Shown here: piece after piece, positions 16,702 to 26,600 of the stretch | Numbering within the stretch: the stretch's first letter is position 1 | How the letters are laid out: every line of letters starts with the position of its first letter | Source of the DNA: Thiomicrospira cyclica | GTDB taxonomy: Bacteria; Pseudomonadota; Gammaproteobacteria; Thiomicrospirales; Thiomicrospiraceae | Length of the DNA: 34,438 nt | Assembly: GCA_020726325.1 (NCBI GenBank) | Contig: DYST01000008.1 | Coordinates: 1 to 34,438, forward strand | Reading direction: 5' to 3' | Made by a program: the position numbers and the translations under genes | Notes under the pieces: generated by a model | Told to the model about the DNA's origin: nothing | Seen by the model: the letters and a program-made list of their open reading frames with translations, nothing else | The model's database searches: none

Positions 16702-16941
16702 ATGAAAGAAGGCATTCACCCAAAATATAACCCAGTTGTATTTCAAGACATTACAACGGGCGAAATGTTCATCACACGCTCTACCATGCGCACAACTCAA
16801 AAAATCGAGTTAGAAGGTAAAGAGTATGGGTTGGTTCGTCTAGAGGTTTCTAGTGCTTCTCATCCTTTCTATACAGGTCAGCAAACGCTGGTCGATACAG
16901 AAGGTCGTATCGAGAAGTTCCGCAATCGCTACAAGCGTTAA
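16702..16941 (+). CDS. rpmE2: 50S ribosomal protein L31, type B (zinc-independent)
   Basis: A 79-residue protein matching type B L31: [16 protein letters not shown], then [22 protein letters not shown] and a basic FRNRYKR tail. It lacks the CxxC zinc-ribbon cysteines of the type A form, so it does not bind zinc. In many bacteria this paralogue is derepressed by Zur during zinc starvation; I see no obvious Zur palindrome, and a strong sigma-70 promoter precedes it. A predicted terminator lies 35 nt after the stop, inside the next gene. Confidence 0.93.
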   Translation: MKEGIHPKYNPVVFQDITTGEMFITRSTMRTTQKIELEGKEYGLVRLEVSSASHPFYTGQQTLVDTEGRIEKFRNRYKR

Positions 16942-16955
16942 TTGTGGTAGCCTGC

Positions 16956-17783
16956 GTGAACGCAAGGCACTTGTTAAAAAGCCTAGCACTGGTTGCTGGG
17001 CTTTTTGCATTGGGGCAAGCCCATTCCAATGATGATTGTTTGCCTACTAAAATAGATGTCGAAGCAAAAGTTGCCATTGTTTATGATGGTGATACTTTTC
17101 TAATCGGTAATCAGTATGTGCGGTTAACAGGCGTACATGTGCCATCGTCATCGCAGCATTTGGTACCTCCTGAACCCTTAGGTAAGGCAGTTGCCCAAGC
17201 TGTGGGTGAGTTAATTTCGCGTAGTCACAGTAATCTCAAAATTGAATATGATCAGCTTAAAAGTGAAGAGGGTAAATTGTTTGTTCATGCTTATTTAGAG
17301 GATGGACGCAATTTAGCTCAGGTTTTGCTCGAAAATGGGTTCGCTTTGGTTGAGACTAGATTACCGAATTTACGTCATGTTCAGTGTTATCGTGAAGCAG
17401 AAACTAAGGCGCGAGAGTCTAAAAAAGGACTTTGGCAATATGCCGATAAGGGTGTGCCCTTAATTGAATCAAAAGATTTGACGGGTGAACGTGCAGGTTT
17501 TCAGATTGTGCGTGGCAAAGTTGTCTTGGCAAAACAAGGCGAAAACTACTTTATTCTGAATATGGATACCATCGGTTTTCGTATTAGTAAAGAAGCAATG
17601 GCGTTGTTTAATGAGCGTGACCTGTTGATGTTACAAGGAAAAACGCTTGAGGTTAGAGATAATCTAACTTATTACAAGGGTACCATGTTTTCATTGTTGG
17701 AACATCCAGGTCAAATTAATGTGCTTGCTGATAAATTTTATGCGGAGCAAGCAAAGCTTGCCGCAAAACAGCTTAGAAAATAA
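16956..17783 (+). CDS. Exported SNase-like (thermonuclease fold) protein, probably inactive
   Basis: A secreted or periplasmic protein; the signal peptide is [20 protein letters not shown]. The SNase-like fold is shown by [19 protein letters not shown] and LLENGFALV. Relative to staphylococcal nuclease the metal/catalytic positions look changed: the RLLLVDTPE block reads RLTGVHVPS, so Asp40 and Glu43 are absent, and the Arg87 position appears to be Lys. Catalysis is therefore doubtful. The last third (about 165-275) is an extra domain I do not recognise. The ORF track starts at GTG 16944; GTG 16956 gives a cleaner signal peptide, and neither has a good ribosome site. The rpmE2 terminator overlaps this signal sequence. 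Confidence 0.75.
   Translation: MNARHLLKSLALVAGLFALGQAHSNDDCLPTKIDVEAKVAIVYDGDTFLIGNQYVRLTGVHVPSSSQHLVPPEPLGKAVAQAVGELISRSHSNLKIEYDQLKSEEGKLFVHAYLEDGRNLAQVLLENGFALVETRLPNLRHVQCYREAETKARESKKGLWQYADKGVPLIESKDLTGERAGFQIVRGKVVLAKQGENYFILNMDTIGFRISKEAMALFNERDLLMLQGKTLEVRDNLTYYKGTMFSLLEHPGQINVLADKFYAEQAKLAAKQLRK
16976..17006 (+). terminator. Intrinsic terminator of rpmE2, inside the SNase-like coding region
   Basis: AAAAAGCCTAGCA pairs with TGCTGGGCTTTTT: a 13-bp stem with one G-T wobble and a 5-nt loop CTGGT. The descending arm ends in TTTTT, so it fits a Rho-independent terminator. It falls on the codons of the downstream signal peptide. Confidence 0.75.
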
Positions 17784-17812
17784 TTTTTTATATCGTAATT
17801 AGGAAAGTCATA

Positions 17813-18886
17813 ATGTCTGTTGAATTGAAAAATGATCGTTTTTTGCGCGCGTTATTGCGTCAGCCTGTTGATACTACGCCAGTGTGGATGATGCGTCAGG
17901 CGGGGCGTTATTTGCCAGAGTATCGCGCAACGCGGGCGAAAGCGGGCAGTTTTATGGCGTTGTGTACCAATCCTGAGTTGGCATGTGAAGTGACTTTGCA
18001 GCCACTTGAGCGTTACGATTTAGATGCCGCAATTTTGTTTTCGGACATTTTGACGATTCCTGATGCCATGGGCTTGGGCTTGAGTTTTGCACAAGGCGAA
18101 GGTCCGCAGTTTGCACGTCCAATTACCTGTAAAGCGGATGTTAATAAAATCGGGGTTCCAGATCCAGAAGGTGAATTGAAGTATGTGATGGATGCTGTAC
18201 GCACCATTCGTCGTGAATTGAATGGTCGCGTGCCATTAATCGGCTTTTCGGGTAGTCCTTGGACGCTGGCAACTTATATGGTTGAGGGTGGTAGCAGTAA
18301 GACTTTTTCTAAAATCAAGGCGATGATGTATAACGAGCCAGCAACGGTGCATGTATTGTTAGATAAGTTAGCTCAATCTGTAACAAGTTACTTGAATGCA
18401 CAAATTGCTGCGGGTGCGCAGGTCGTACAAATTTTTGATACCTGGGGTGGGGCGTTATCGACACCAGCTTTTCGTGAGTTTTCATTACGCTATATGCAGC
18501 AAATCGTGTCGGGTCTAACGCGTGAAGCCGATGGTCGAGTTGTACCTGTCATTCTATTCACCAAGGGCGGTGGTCAGTGGGTCGAAGAAATTGCAGCTAC
18601 GGGTGCGGATTGTGTCGGGTTAGATTGGACGGTTGAGTTGGGTGATATTCGTGCCCGTGTTAAAGATGGTGTGTCTTTACAGGGGAATATGGATCCTGGT
18701 TTGCTTTATGCGCGTCCTGAAGTGATTGATGCTGAAGTGGCACGCATTTTAGCGAGTTTTGGTCAACATAGCGCGACGAGTGGGCATGTGTTTAACCTTG
18801 GGCATGGTATTCATCCTGAGATCAATCCAGAGCACGTTAAGGCATACATTGATGCAGTGCATAAACATGGTAAGCAGTTTCATTAA
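17813..18886 (+). CDS. hemE: Uroporphyrinogen decarboxylase
   Basis: Converts uroporphyrinogen III to coproporphyrinogen III in heme synthesis, without cofactor. The 357-residue length is standard. Family signatures: the N-terminal [16 protein letters not shown] near 23-38, the substrate-binding [15 protein letters not shown] near 76, [13 protein letters not shown] near 145, and C-terminal [16 protein letters not shown] near 330. AGGAAAG lies before the ATG. The rsuA-like gene begins within the hemE stop (TAATG), so they are translationally coupled. Confidence 0.97.
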   Translation: MSVELKNDRFLRALLRQPVDTTPVWMMRQAGRYLPEYRATRAKAGSFMALCTNPELACEVTLQPLERYDLDAAILFSDILTIPDAMGLGLSFAQGEGPQFARPITCKADVNKIGVPDPEGELKYVMDAVRTIRRELNGRVPLIGFSGSPWTLATYMVEGGSSKTFSKIKAMMYNEPATVHVLLDKLAQSVTSYLNAQIAAGAQVVQIFDTWGGALSTPAFREFSLRYMQQIVSGLTREADGRVVPVILFTKGGGQWVEEIAATGADCVGLDWTVELGDIRARVKDGVSLQGNMDPGLLYARPEVIDAEVARILASFGQHSATSGHVFNLGHGIHPEINPEHVKAYIDAVHKHGKQFH

Positions 18887-19581
18887 TGACACTTCTACAA
18901 GCATTACAAAGCCAAGGCATTGGTAGTCGAAAGCTGTGCTTAGCCATTATCGATGCAGGTGAAGCCTTAGTTGACGGTGTTCCTTGTACCAGTGCAAAAC
19001 AGAAAGTAGATGGCGATCAGGTCAGCTTTTTTTTCGATGGCGAGCTTTGTTGTTGTGTCGATCGCATCGTTATTATGCTCAATAAGCCATTAGGCTATGA
19101 GTGTTCGGCAAGACCAAACTACCATCCTAGCATTTTGGATTTATTGCCGCCTTTTTTTAGAGCCAGAAATGTGCAGCCTGTTGGACGCTTAGATGTCGAT
19201 ACCAGTGGGCTGTTGATTTTGACCGATGATGGACAGCTCATTCATCGTTTGACGCATCCTAAAAAACACATCGAAAAAGTGTATCAGGTCACAACGGTTG
19301 CTCCGATTAACGATCAGCAAATTGCCTGTTTATGGGAGGAGATTCATCTTAACGATGAGCCAAAACCAGTGAAAGCATTAAGGGTGACGCAAACAAGCGA
19401 GCATAGTTTGGAGTTGGTGATTGATGAGGGGCGTTATCATCAAGTGCGGCGTATGTTGGCGGCTGTGGGTAATCGTGTGGATCAGTTGACACGCACCCAA
19501 GTTGGTAATTTGATTCTGCCAGCTGATTTGATCGCTGGACAGTGGGTTGGCGTCGATGAGAATATGATCGGGATTGACTAG
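18886..19581 (+). CDS. rsuA: Pseudouridine synthase, RsuA family
   Basis: The 231-residue protein has an N-terminal S4-like RNA-binding domain (GIGSRKLCLAIIDAGEALVDG) and a C-terminal pseudouridine synthase domain. The catalytic Asp sits in PVGRLDVDTSGLLILT near 105, and GRYHQVRRMLAAVGN is the conserved RNA-binding segment. MLNKPLGYECS near 65 resembles RsuA, which makes pseudouridine 516 in 16S rRNA; RluE/RluF-like specificity cannot be excluded. Its start overlaps the hemE stop by 1 nt. Confidence 0.88.
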   Translation: MTLLQALQSQGIGSRKLCLAIIDAGEALVDGVPCTSAKQKVDGDQVSFFFDGELCCCVDRIVIMLNKPLGYECSARPNYHPSILDLLPPFFRARNVQPVGRLDVDTSGLLILTDDGQLIHRLTHPKKHIEKVYQVTTVAPINDQQIACLWEEIHLNDEPKPVKALRVTQTSEHSLELVIDEGRYHQVRRMLAAVGNRVDQLTRTQVGNLILPADLIAGQWVGVDENMIGID

Positions 19582-19628
19582 AGTAGCGTTGAGCACTCAA
19601 TCATCATTAAGAAGTTGTGTGCTTCTCG

Positions 19629-19637
19629 TGGTATGAT
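19629..19637 (+). promoter_or_regulatory. Extended -10 promoter for the mutarotase gene
   Basis: TGGTATGAT fits an extended -10 (TGn plus TATGAT, 5/6). No good -35 hexamer was found at standard spacing, which is normal for this promoter type. The predicted start is near 19644, 34 nt before the ATG. Confidence 0.4.
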
Positions 19638-19677
19638 TTGCCCTTAACCTATTCTGTGCCATTTTAAGGAGTCTCAT

Positions 19678-20562
19678 ATGTCTGATCTTCAATCGTTTGC
19701 TATCGAAAACCACCTTTCTTTTGTGCAGCAAGGTGACTTGACCTTAGCCGTATTACATGCAGATGTAGGGCATGTGCGTGTCGCTTTACAAGGTGCGCAG
19801 GTATTAGATTGGACGCCAACAAATGAAGCAACATCTGTTATCTGGGTTAGTGATGCGGCTGTTTATCAGACAGGTAAGGGCGTTCGTGGTGGTGTTCCTG
19901 TCTGTTGGCCTTGGTTTGGTGCTGGGGATGCTGGTAAGCCTGCTCATGGTTTTGTTCGTACTAAATTGTGGTCTGTCGAGGCAAGCGGTGTTAGTGATGC
20001 GGGTGTATGGTTACGCCTAACAACCAGCGATGATGAAGCTTCGCGTGCCTTGTGGCATCACGCGTTTAAGTTGTCTTTAACCCTAACCTTAGGGGCTTCT
20101 TTGGCTATCGAGTTAACGACAGAAAATACAGGTAATGCCGATTTTACAATTGCTGAAGCCTTGCATACTTATTTTGCCATTGGTGATGTGGATGCGGTAA
20201 AGGTTACAGGTTTGGATGGTGTGAGCTATCTTGATAAAGTCTTAGATATGACACAGCACGTGCAAGCGGGTGATGTCGCTATTGTTGGTGAAGTTGATCG
20301 CGTTTACGTGAACACAACGAGTGAAACGGCGATTGTCGATGCCAGTTTAGGGCGAGATATTGTTATTAGTAAAGCCAATAGCAGTGCAACCGTGGTCTGG
20401 AATCCTGGTAGTGAAAAAGAGAAGGGTTTTGCTGACATGAATACTGGCGATTATCGCAAGATGTTATGTGTTGAGTCTGGAACGGCTGGTGGCGACGTTA
20501 TTACCGTTGCGGCAGGCACAAGTCATACCCTAAGCGTTGACTATGCGGTGCGTCGTGGCTAA
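19678..20562 (+). CDS. D-hexose-6-phosphate mutarotase (YeaD-like aldose 1-epimerase)
   Basis: Interconverts alpha and beta anomers of glucose-6-phosphate and related sugars. The 294-residue protein shows the family motifs GVRGGVPVCWPWFG near 76, PAHGFVRTKLW near 95 with the catalytic His, EALHTYFAIGD near 163, and VVWNPGSEKEKGFADM near 240. AAGGAG lies 6 nt before the ATG, a strong ribosome site. It is preceded by its own extended -10 promoter and overlaps the next small gene. Confidence 0.93.
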   Translation: MSDLQSFAIENHLSFVQQGDLTLAVLHADVGHVRVALQGAQVLDWTPTNEATSVIWVSDAAVYQTGKGVRGGVPVCWPWFGAGDAGKPAHGFVRTKLWSVEASGVSDAGVWLRLTTSDDEASRALWHHAFKLSLTLTLGASLAIELTTENTGNADFTIAEALHTYFAIGDVDAVKVTGLDGVSYLDKVLDMTQHVQAGDVAIVGEVDRVYVNTTSETAIVDASLGRDIVISKANSSATVVWNPGSEKEKGFADMNTGDYRKMLCVESGTAGGDVITVAAGTSHTLSVDYAVRRG

Positions 20563-20872
20563 TATCGATATCGATCAGCTGACACAAGCGGAGCTGATGG
20601 CATTAAACGAGCGCGTTGTCGCTCGTTTACGCCTGTTACAGCAAATGAATGCGCATCAGCAGATGCTTGATTTTACGGTCGGCGAGCGTGTACAGTTTCA
20701 AACCGATCGTGGTTGGGTGCGTGGCACTTTAACGAAGTACAATCGGAAAACGGTCACTGTCTTATCTGAAGATGGGACGCGTTGGAATGTATCGCCATTT
20801 TTGCTTAAGCGCGTTGCACCAAAGCCTGTTAATCCCAATGAACCGCAAGGATGGGTGGTATTAGAGGGCTAA
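20555..20872 (+). CDS. Hypothetical protein with SH3/KOW-like C-terminus
   Basis: I do not recognise a named family. An N-terminal amphipathic helix (LTQAELMALNERVVARLRLLQQM) precedes a beta-rich part (FTVGERVQFQTDRGWVRGTLTKYN, TVTVLSEDG, WNVSPFLLKRV) that resembles a small SH3-like or KOW-like barrel, a fold common in nucleic-acid-binding proteins. The ORF track begins at TTG 20537; GTG 20555 or ATG 20543 are more natural, and both overlap the mutarotase stop. Positional coupling to the mutarotase suggests co-transcription but no shared function. It converges on the HDOD gene, 4 nt apart. Confidence 0.65.
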   Translation: MANIDIDQLTQAELMALNERVVARLRLLQQMNAHQQMLDFTVGERVQFQTDRGWVRGTLTKYNRKTVTVLSEDGTRWNVSPFLLKRVAPKPVNPNEPQGWVVLEG

Positions 20873-20876
20873 TTTG

Positions 20877-21863
20877 CTAGTCCTCTTCATGCTTCCCAGC
20901 AATCATCCAGTCATGGCTTAGGTTGCGACGAATATTGCTCATTGCCTCGTCTGACAAGCCCAAAATTTTTGCTGATTTTTTACCTTGATCCAATATTTCT
21001 TGCGACTGGTAAGCACTGCTTGCCAGTTCACCAACGATACTCTGTGCTAACAAGCCCATGCCAATAAGCAAACGTACACGTAATTGACTAATGCAGCCAT
21101 AGTGTGGGTGATGGTGGTTTGCGATAGCGAGTAATAAATCAAGATCATGGTTGTTATCAGGGTTGAGACCCCATTTTTGCGCAGTCAAAACACCCAGCGC
21201 GGCATGACAGGCAGCCTTTTCTAGTTCAAACTGGTGTGCTTTTTCGGGTAAACTCAGGCTTTGCTCAAAGACTTTGGCATAATTATTGGGATAACGAGCG
21301 GATAAGGATAGCATGCCACCGTGTAAATAAAGTCCAAATAAATAAGCACTTTCTTGGCTGATATGAGGGTCGTGTGGTGGCAGATAACCAGCGATTTCTG
21401 CACAGGCATATGCTGTTTTGGCAGCATGATCGAGTACGCGTTCGGTTAGTTCGTTATCGGTTGCCATTTGTTTAATGGCGACAGCAAGGGCAAGTTGATA
21501 AGTGCGAGAAACGCCAATAAGGGCAACACACTGCGTCAGGTTATGAATTTCTATTTTTCGTACTAATTGGCGTTGAAAAGTAGGTTGACTCACGGTACCG
21601 ATAATTTCGCCACTGATGGCAGGATTGGTTTCGATGAGTTTAATCATGCGATTTAAATTAGGATGCATTTGACGCATTTCATATTCAATGGCGATAATTT
21701 CTTTGGGCATATCGGGTAAGAGTAAGTCGCCACCAATTTTTTTTAATGCTTGCTGACTTAAATTAAGGTTGAGCTTAACGTGTAATGGGGTGCAATCCGC
21801 TGCCAACGGCGGCACACTGCGTGCTGCGAAGTGGACGTGACCAGAATGAATATGTTTGCTCAT
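20877..21863 (-). CDS. HDOD-domain protein
   Basis: A 328-residue protein built mainly of an HDOD domain (about 45-260): LPDMPKEIIAIEYEMRQ, the helix around NPAISGEIIGTVSQPTF, and LTQCVALIGVSRTYQLAL match the family. No catalytic HD metal pair is evident, as usual for HDOD proteins, which act as regulatory or scaffold domains in signalling. A His-rich stretch (ANHHHPHYG) near 245 is notable. It has no EAL half, unlike the other HDOD protein here. It lies 21 nt downstream of the AsmA-like gene and may be in the same operon. Confidence 0.8.
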   Translation of the reverse strand: MSKHIHSGHVHFAARSVPPLAADCTPLHVKLNLNLSQQALKKIGGDLLLPDMPKEIIAIEYEMRQMHPNLNRMIKLIETNPAISGEIIGTVSQPTFQRQLVRKIEIHNLTQCVALIGVSRTYQLALAVAIKQMATDNELTERVLDHAAKTAYACAEIAGYLPPHDPHISQESAYLFGLYLHGGMLSLSARYPNNYAKVFEQSLSLPEKAHQFELEKAACHAALGVLTAQKWGLNPDNNHDLDLLLAIANHHHPHYGCISQLRVRLLIGMGLLAQSIVGELASSAYQSQEILDQGKKSAKILGLSDEAMSNIRRNLSHDWMIAGKHEED

Positions 21864-21884
21864 TTACTATGTTATCGCTTAATG

Positions 21885-23411
21885 TTAGTGCCCAAAACTG
21901 GGTAAGGTTAACTGTTTTTTGATCTTATCAACAAGTGTTTGTTTTTCTTTATTGATCTCTTCATTAATTGCAGTTTCTGCTTGTTTTTTTAGCAATACCC
22001 CCAAATCAACACTCACATTTGGTTGTGTTAAGGTGCCTTGAATCGCTGTCGGTATATTAAGTCCTTTCACTTGCGTAATCAAGGTAGCATTGATCTGTTG
22101 CTGCTTCAAATCAACGATTGCATTCTGAGTACTGACGTGTGTTAATTGACTTTGCATATCCATATTGGTTGTGATAACGCCAGCACTGAATTTACCATCG
22201 GCATGTACTTGTCGATAAACTTCACGTGTCATATCAAACTTTGCCGCATTGTTGAGTAGGATGCTAAAGGTGTTTGGTAAAATCTGACCATCATAAAGAT
22301 TAGCATCAAACTTGCCTTGTTCTGTCCTTAAGTCGTAGGCAAGATCACCCGTTAGACTCGACTTAAAAACGACTGGCATGGCAAGCATGGTAGCAAGTTC
22401 GGTTGTTTGTAGTTCGTGTAAATTGGCACTGAATTGCTCACCATTAAGTTTTGCTGTGATTTTACCCCCCAGTATCTGACTGCTTGCATCTAAAATGAGA
22501 TGCTGCGTTGGCAAAGTATAAGTAAAAGAACCATTAACTTGTATGCGTCCATATAAAGGTGTTTTTGTGAGAAAACTGAGCTTGCTTAAGTCATGAATAA
22601 GCGTTTGATGTTCACCTACAACACCATCCTCGCCCAGGTTATAGTGCAGGTTCGTTAGGTCTAAAATGGCAAGCGGACTATTGAGTAAAACTTGACTGAG
22701 CGTTTTACCATTAAGTACATCTGTATTGGTATTTAGCGTAAAAGGGGTGTTACTGGGTAAGGCGATCCCTGTTTTTTCTTGTACGGCTTGCGCTTTGAGT
22801 GTGCCATCATTGATGTGGCTGATAATCGTACCATTTAGGGTGTTTTTATCATCAAGATCATCGAGTTTTAGCTGTGCGCTGAGGTGCAGATTGCCACTGG
22901 CAAGGTTTGGTTGTTGCAGTAGTTGCGTAATTTCAGATAAAAGCAATTTGCCTTGCGTGTCCACTGTAAGTGTATTATCTTGGTGATGACTAAGCGTAAA
23001 GTCGATTTGACTTAACGTAAGCGATAGTTTTCCAATTGCTTTTTGTTCGTTTAGAGATAATTCAAAACTACCTGTACTACTGGCAGCACCTGCAAGCGGC
23101 ATGGGGGTGATGCTTTGCAATTGCGTTAAGTCTTTAGCGACAAGCTGCCATGTTCCTGTCAGCTGTTCGCTGAGTAGGTCAGTTTTGGCATTGAGTGTTG
23201 CTTGTGTGTCTTGACTGAGTTGAATAGCCAAGTTTGCATGGTCAAGACGAATATCGAGCAGGGTTATTTTAGCCTGTGGCAGTTTGTATTGCAGGGCGTT
23301 TTCTGCTAAAGGCTGTAATAAGCCATTACCTGTTTGTGTGAAGAGTAAAAAAGCAGTGACGGTGAGTGTGCCTAGTGTGATACCAATGAGCCAACCGAGT
23401 AGTCGAAACAT
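21885..23411 (-). CDS. AsmA-like protein (predicted inner-membrane-anchored lipid-transport family)
   Basis: A 508-residue protein with one N-terminal transmembrane segment (about 7-27) followed by a long periplasmic beta-rich region with repeated short strands (TLNAKTDLL, ILDASSQILGGKITAKLNG). The final stretch, VSVDLGVLLKKQAETAINEEINKEKQTLVDKIK, is typical of AsmA C-termini. AsmA-like proteins are thought to form bridges that move phospholipids between membranes; the exact paralogue (AsmA, YhjG or other) cannot be assigned. It is divergent from gltB across about 210 bp. Confidence 0.75.
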   Translation of the reverse strand: MFRLLGWLIGITLGTLTVTAFLLFTQTGNGLLQPLAENALQYKLPQAKITLLDIRLDHANLAIQLSQDTQATLNAKTDLLSEQLTGTWQLVAKDLTQLQSITPMPLAGAASSTGSFELSLNEQKAIGKLSLTLSQIDFTLSHHQDNTLTVDTQGKLLLSEITQLLQQPNLASGNLHLSAQLKLDDLDDKNTLNGTIISHINDGTLKAQAVQEKTGIALPSNTPFTLNTNTDVLNGKTLSQVLLNSPLAILDLTNLHYNLGEDGVVGEHQTLIHDLSKLSFLTKTPLYGRIQVNGSFTYTLPTQHLILDASSQILGGKITAKLNGEQFSANLHELQTTELATMLAMPVVFKSSLTGDLAYDLRTEQGKFDANLYDGQILPNTFSILLNNAAKFDMTREVYRQVHADGKFSAGVITTNMDMQSQLTHVSTQNAIVDLKQQQINATLITQVKGLNIPTAIQGTLTQPNVSVDLGVLLKKQAETAINEEINKEKQTLVDKIKKQLTLPSFGH

Positions 23412-23527
23412 AATGATCTTCTCTCTTTTTTGATAACAATGTGCTTAGTTTAGCGCATGATGGATATTACTTTCGATTTTTTATTGCCATGGGATTGTTT
23501 TTTTAGTGCTTGTTATTGCTTGATACC

Positions 23528-23556
23528 TTGACCAGATTGCGATTATTCGCTATTAT
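23528..23556 (+). promoter_or_regulatory. Sigma-70 promoter of gltBD
   Basis: TTGACC (23528-23533), exactly 17 nt, TATTAT (23551-23556). Both hexamers are 5/6. Transcription should begin near 23563, leaving a leader of about 59 nt before the gltB ATG. No regulator site was recognised. Confidence 0.75.
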
Positions 23557-23621
23557 TTTTAACCATTTTGCCCAAATTTTTATTGCCAACCACTGGGGTC
23601 GGCTAATGCTAGGAAAGACGC

Positions 23622-26600
23622 ATGAACGAACTGCACCGTTTACAAGGACTTTATGATCCTTCGTTTGAGAAGGAAAACTGTGGTTTTGGTTTGATTGCCC
23701 AGATGGACGATCAACCCAGTCATTGGTTGGTTCAGACAGCCATTCAATCACTGTCTCGCATGACGCACCGTGGTGGTGTGGCTGCCGATTGTTGTACAGG
23801 CGATGGGTGTGGTTTGTTGCTGAAAAAGCCAGATGCGTTTTTCCAATCAGAAGCGCAGGCGTTTGGTTTTGTATTGAACGCTGTCTATGCTGTCGGTATG
23901 GTGTTTTTAAATAAAGATGTAGCTAAACGCGCGGCTGGTATTGCAGCGCTTGAGTTTGCATTAACCACAAACGGCGTTTCGGTTGCAGGTTGGCGTAAAG
24001 TACCTGTTAATTCGTCGTGTTTGGGCGAACAAGCAACTGCTTCTGAGCCTGACATCGAGCAGGTATTTGTTAATGCACCAGAGAGCATGTCGGAAGCTAA
24101 CTTTAACCGAGCTTTGTTTGTGGCGCGTCGTACTGCTGAAATGGCAGTAGAGGCTAATGACGGTGTTTTCTATATCCCGTCGATGCACAGTCAGCTTATG
24201 GCGTACAAAGGCTTGGTCATGCCGCGTGAGTTGCCAATTTATTACACCGACTTAAACGACGAGCGTTTTGCATCATCGAGCTGTTCTTACCATCAGCGTT
24301 TTAGTACCAATACTTTGCCTCAGTGGCGTTTGGCGCAGCCATTCCGTTTCTTGGCGCACAACGGTGAATTGAACACCATTCGCGGTAACCGTAACTGGGC
24401 GTTAGCGCGTACCAATAAATTCCAAACCGAGTTGATGCCACAGTTGCAAACGCTCAACCCGATTGTGTCGCAAACAGGGTCTGACTCGAACAGCTTGGAT
24501 AACATGCTCGAAGTGTTGATGATGGGCGATATGGATGCCTTCCGTGCCTTACGTTTAATGGTGCCGCCTGCTTGGCAGAATGTGCCGCATATGGATCCAG
24601 ACTTGCGTGCGTTTTTCGAGTTTAACTCGATGCATATGGAAGCGTGGGATGGTCCTGCTGGTATCGTTATTAACACTGGAAAACATGCGATTTGTGCGGT
24701 TGACCGCAACGGGCTGCGTCCAACGCGCTATGTCATTACCAAAGATCGTCATATTACCTTTGCTTCTGAGATCGGCGTGTACGATTACGAGCCTGCGTCG
24801 GTGGTCGAAAAAGGTCACCTCAAACCAGGTCAGGTGATGGCGGTTGATTTGGCAACGGGCGAATTATTGCGCCCGACAGAATTAGATGATCGCTTAAAGG
24901 TTCGTCAGCCTTACCGTCAGTGGCTCGATGCTGGCTATCTGCGTTTAGAGGGCAATCCTGATGGTGAAGCGGATTTGCTGACGCTGGACACGGATAACGC
25001 ACTAACTTACCAAAAGTATTTCCAAGTGTCTTTTGAAGAGCGCGACCAGATTATTCGTGTCTTGGCGGAAGATGGTCAGGAAGCGATTGGTTCGATGGGT
25101 GACGATGCGCCGTTTGCTGTCTTGTCGGAAAAGATTCGTCCGTTGTACGATTATTTCCGTCAGGTATTTGCGCAGGTAACTAACCCACCAATCGACCCCT
25201 TGCGTGAAGCGATTGTGATGTCGTTGAATGTCAGTTTCGGTAAAGAAATGAATGTGTTTGAAGAAACACAGGCGCATGCACGTCGTTTAGAAGCAACTTC
25301 ACCGATTTTGTCGCCAAGTCAGTTCGATAAGTTGCTGGCGATCTGTGAGCCTGGCTATGGTCATGCCATTGTGAGTTTGCACTACGAGCCAAATATTGGT
25401 TTAGAAGCGGCTGTGCGTGCGGTGACAGCTCAGGCGGTTGCAGCAGTGCAAGCAGGCAAAACCTTGGTGGTGTTATCGGATAATGGTATCAAGCAAGGTC
25501 AGCTAACGGTTCATGCTTTATTAGCGACAGGTGCAGTGCATCATGCGTTAATTAAAGCGGGTTTACGTTGCGATGCCAATATCATTGTCGATACGGCAAC
25601 AGCACGTGACCCACACCATTTTGCGGTATTGTTCGGCTATGGTGCGACAGCGGTTTACCCTTACCTTGCTTATGAAGCCATTGCTGACTTATACCGCACC
25701 AAAGAATTAGATAACGGCAAGTCATTATCGAAGTACCTGTACAACTTCCGTAAGGGTATCGACAAAGGCATCTTAAAAATCATGTCGAAGATGGGGATTT
25801 CAACCATCGCTTCTTATCGTGGTGCGCAATTATTTGAAGCCATCGGCTTGAGCAACGATATTGTCGATTTGTGTTTTGTGGGCACCATGACGCGCATCGA
25901 AGGCACACGTTTTGATGACTTGCAAGCCGATCAAGCAAGCCTTGCAAAAGATGCGTTTAACCCACGTAAAAGTATTAGCCAAGGTGGCGTACTTAAGTAT
26001 GTCTTTAATGGCGAAGCGCATGCCTTTAACCCCGAGGTGGTGAATGCGTTGCGTGATGCGTGTCAGCAAAATGACCGTGCTGCCTACGATCGTTTTGCAA
26101 GTTTGGTCAATAACCGTCGTCCGATGGTGTTGCGTGATATGTGGCGTGTTAAAGCCAATGGCGCGGCATTAAGTGTCGATGCGGTCGAGCCATTAGAAGC
26201 GATTTTGAAGCGTTTCGATTCGGCAGGTATTTCCTTGGGTGCCTTGTCGCCAGAAGCGCATGAAGGCTTGGCAGAAGCGATGAACCGTTTGGGTGGTCGT
26301 TCTAACTCAGGTGAGGGCGGTGAAGATCCTGCGCGTTTTGGCACGGTCAAAATGTCGAAAATCAAGCAGATTGCCTCGGGTCGCTTTGGTGTGACACCCC
26401 ACTACTTGGTCAATGCCGAAGTGTTACAGATTAAAGTCGCGCAGGGTGCAAAACCGGGTGAGGGTGGTCAACTACCGGGTGCGAAGGTCGATGCGACCAT
26501 TGGTCGTTTACGTCATGCTGTACCAGGTGTGACGCTGATTTCTCCGCCACCGCATCACGATATTTACTCGATTGAAGATTTGGCACAGCTGATTTATGAC

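Noticed and set aside
20257-20262. CACGTG in the mutarotase gene
   Set aside because: Flanks (ACAG, CAAG) do not match the parS arms.
22223-22228. CACGTG in the AsmA-like gene as an extra parS
   Set aside because: Only about 10 of 16 positions match the consensus; both flanking arms are wrong.
24320-24709. 129-aa minus-strand ORF inside gltB
   Set aside because: Shadow of the strongly conserved gltB frame with no ribosome site or family match.
25603-25608. CACGTG in gltB
   Set aside because: Arms do not match parS.
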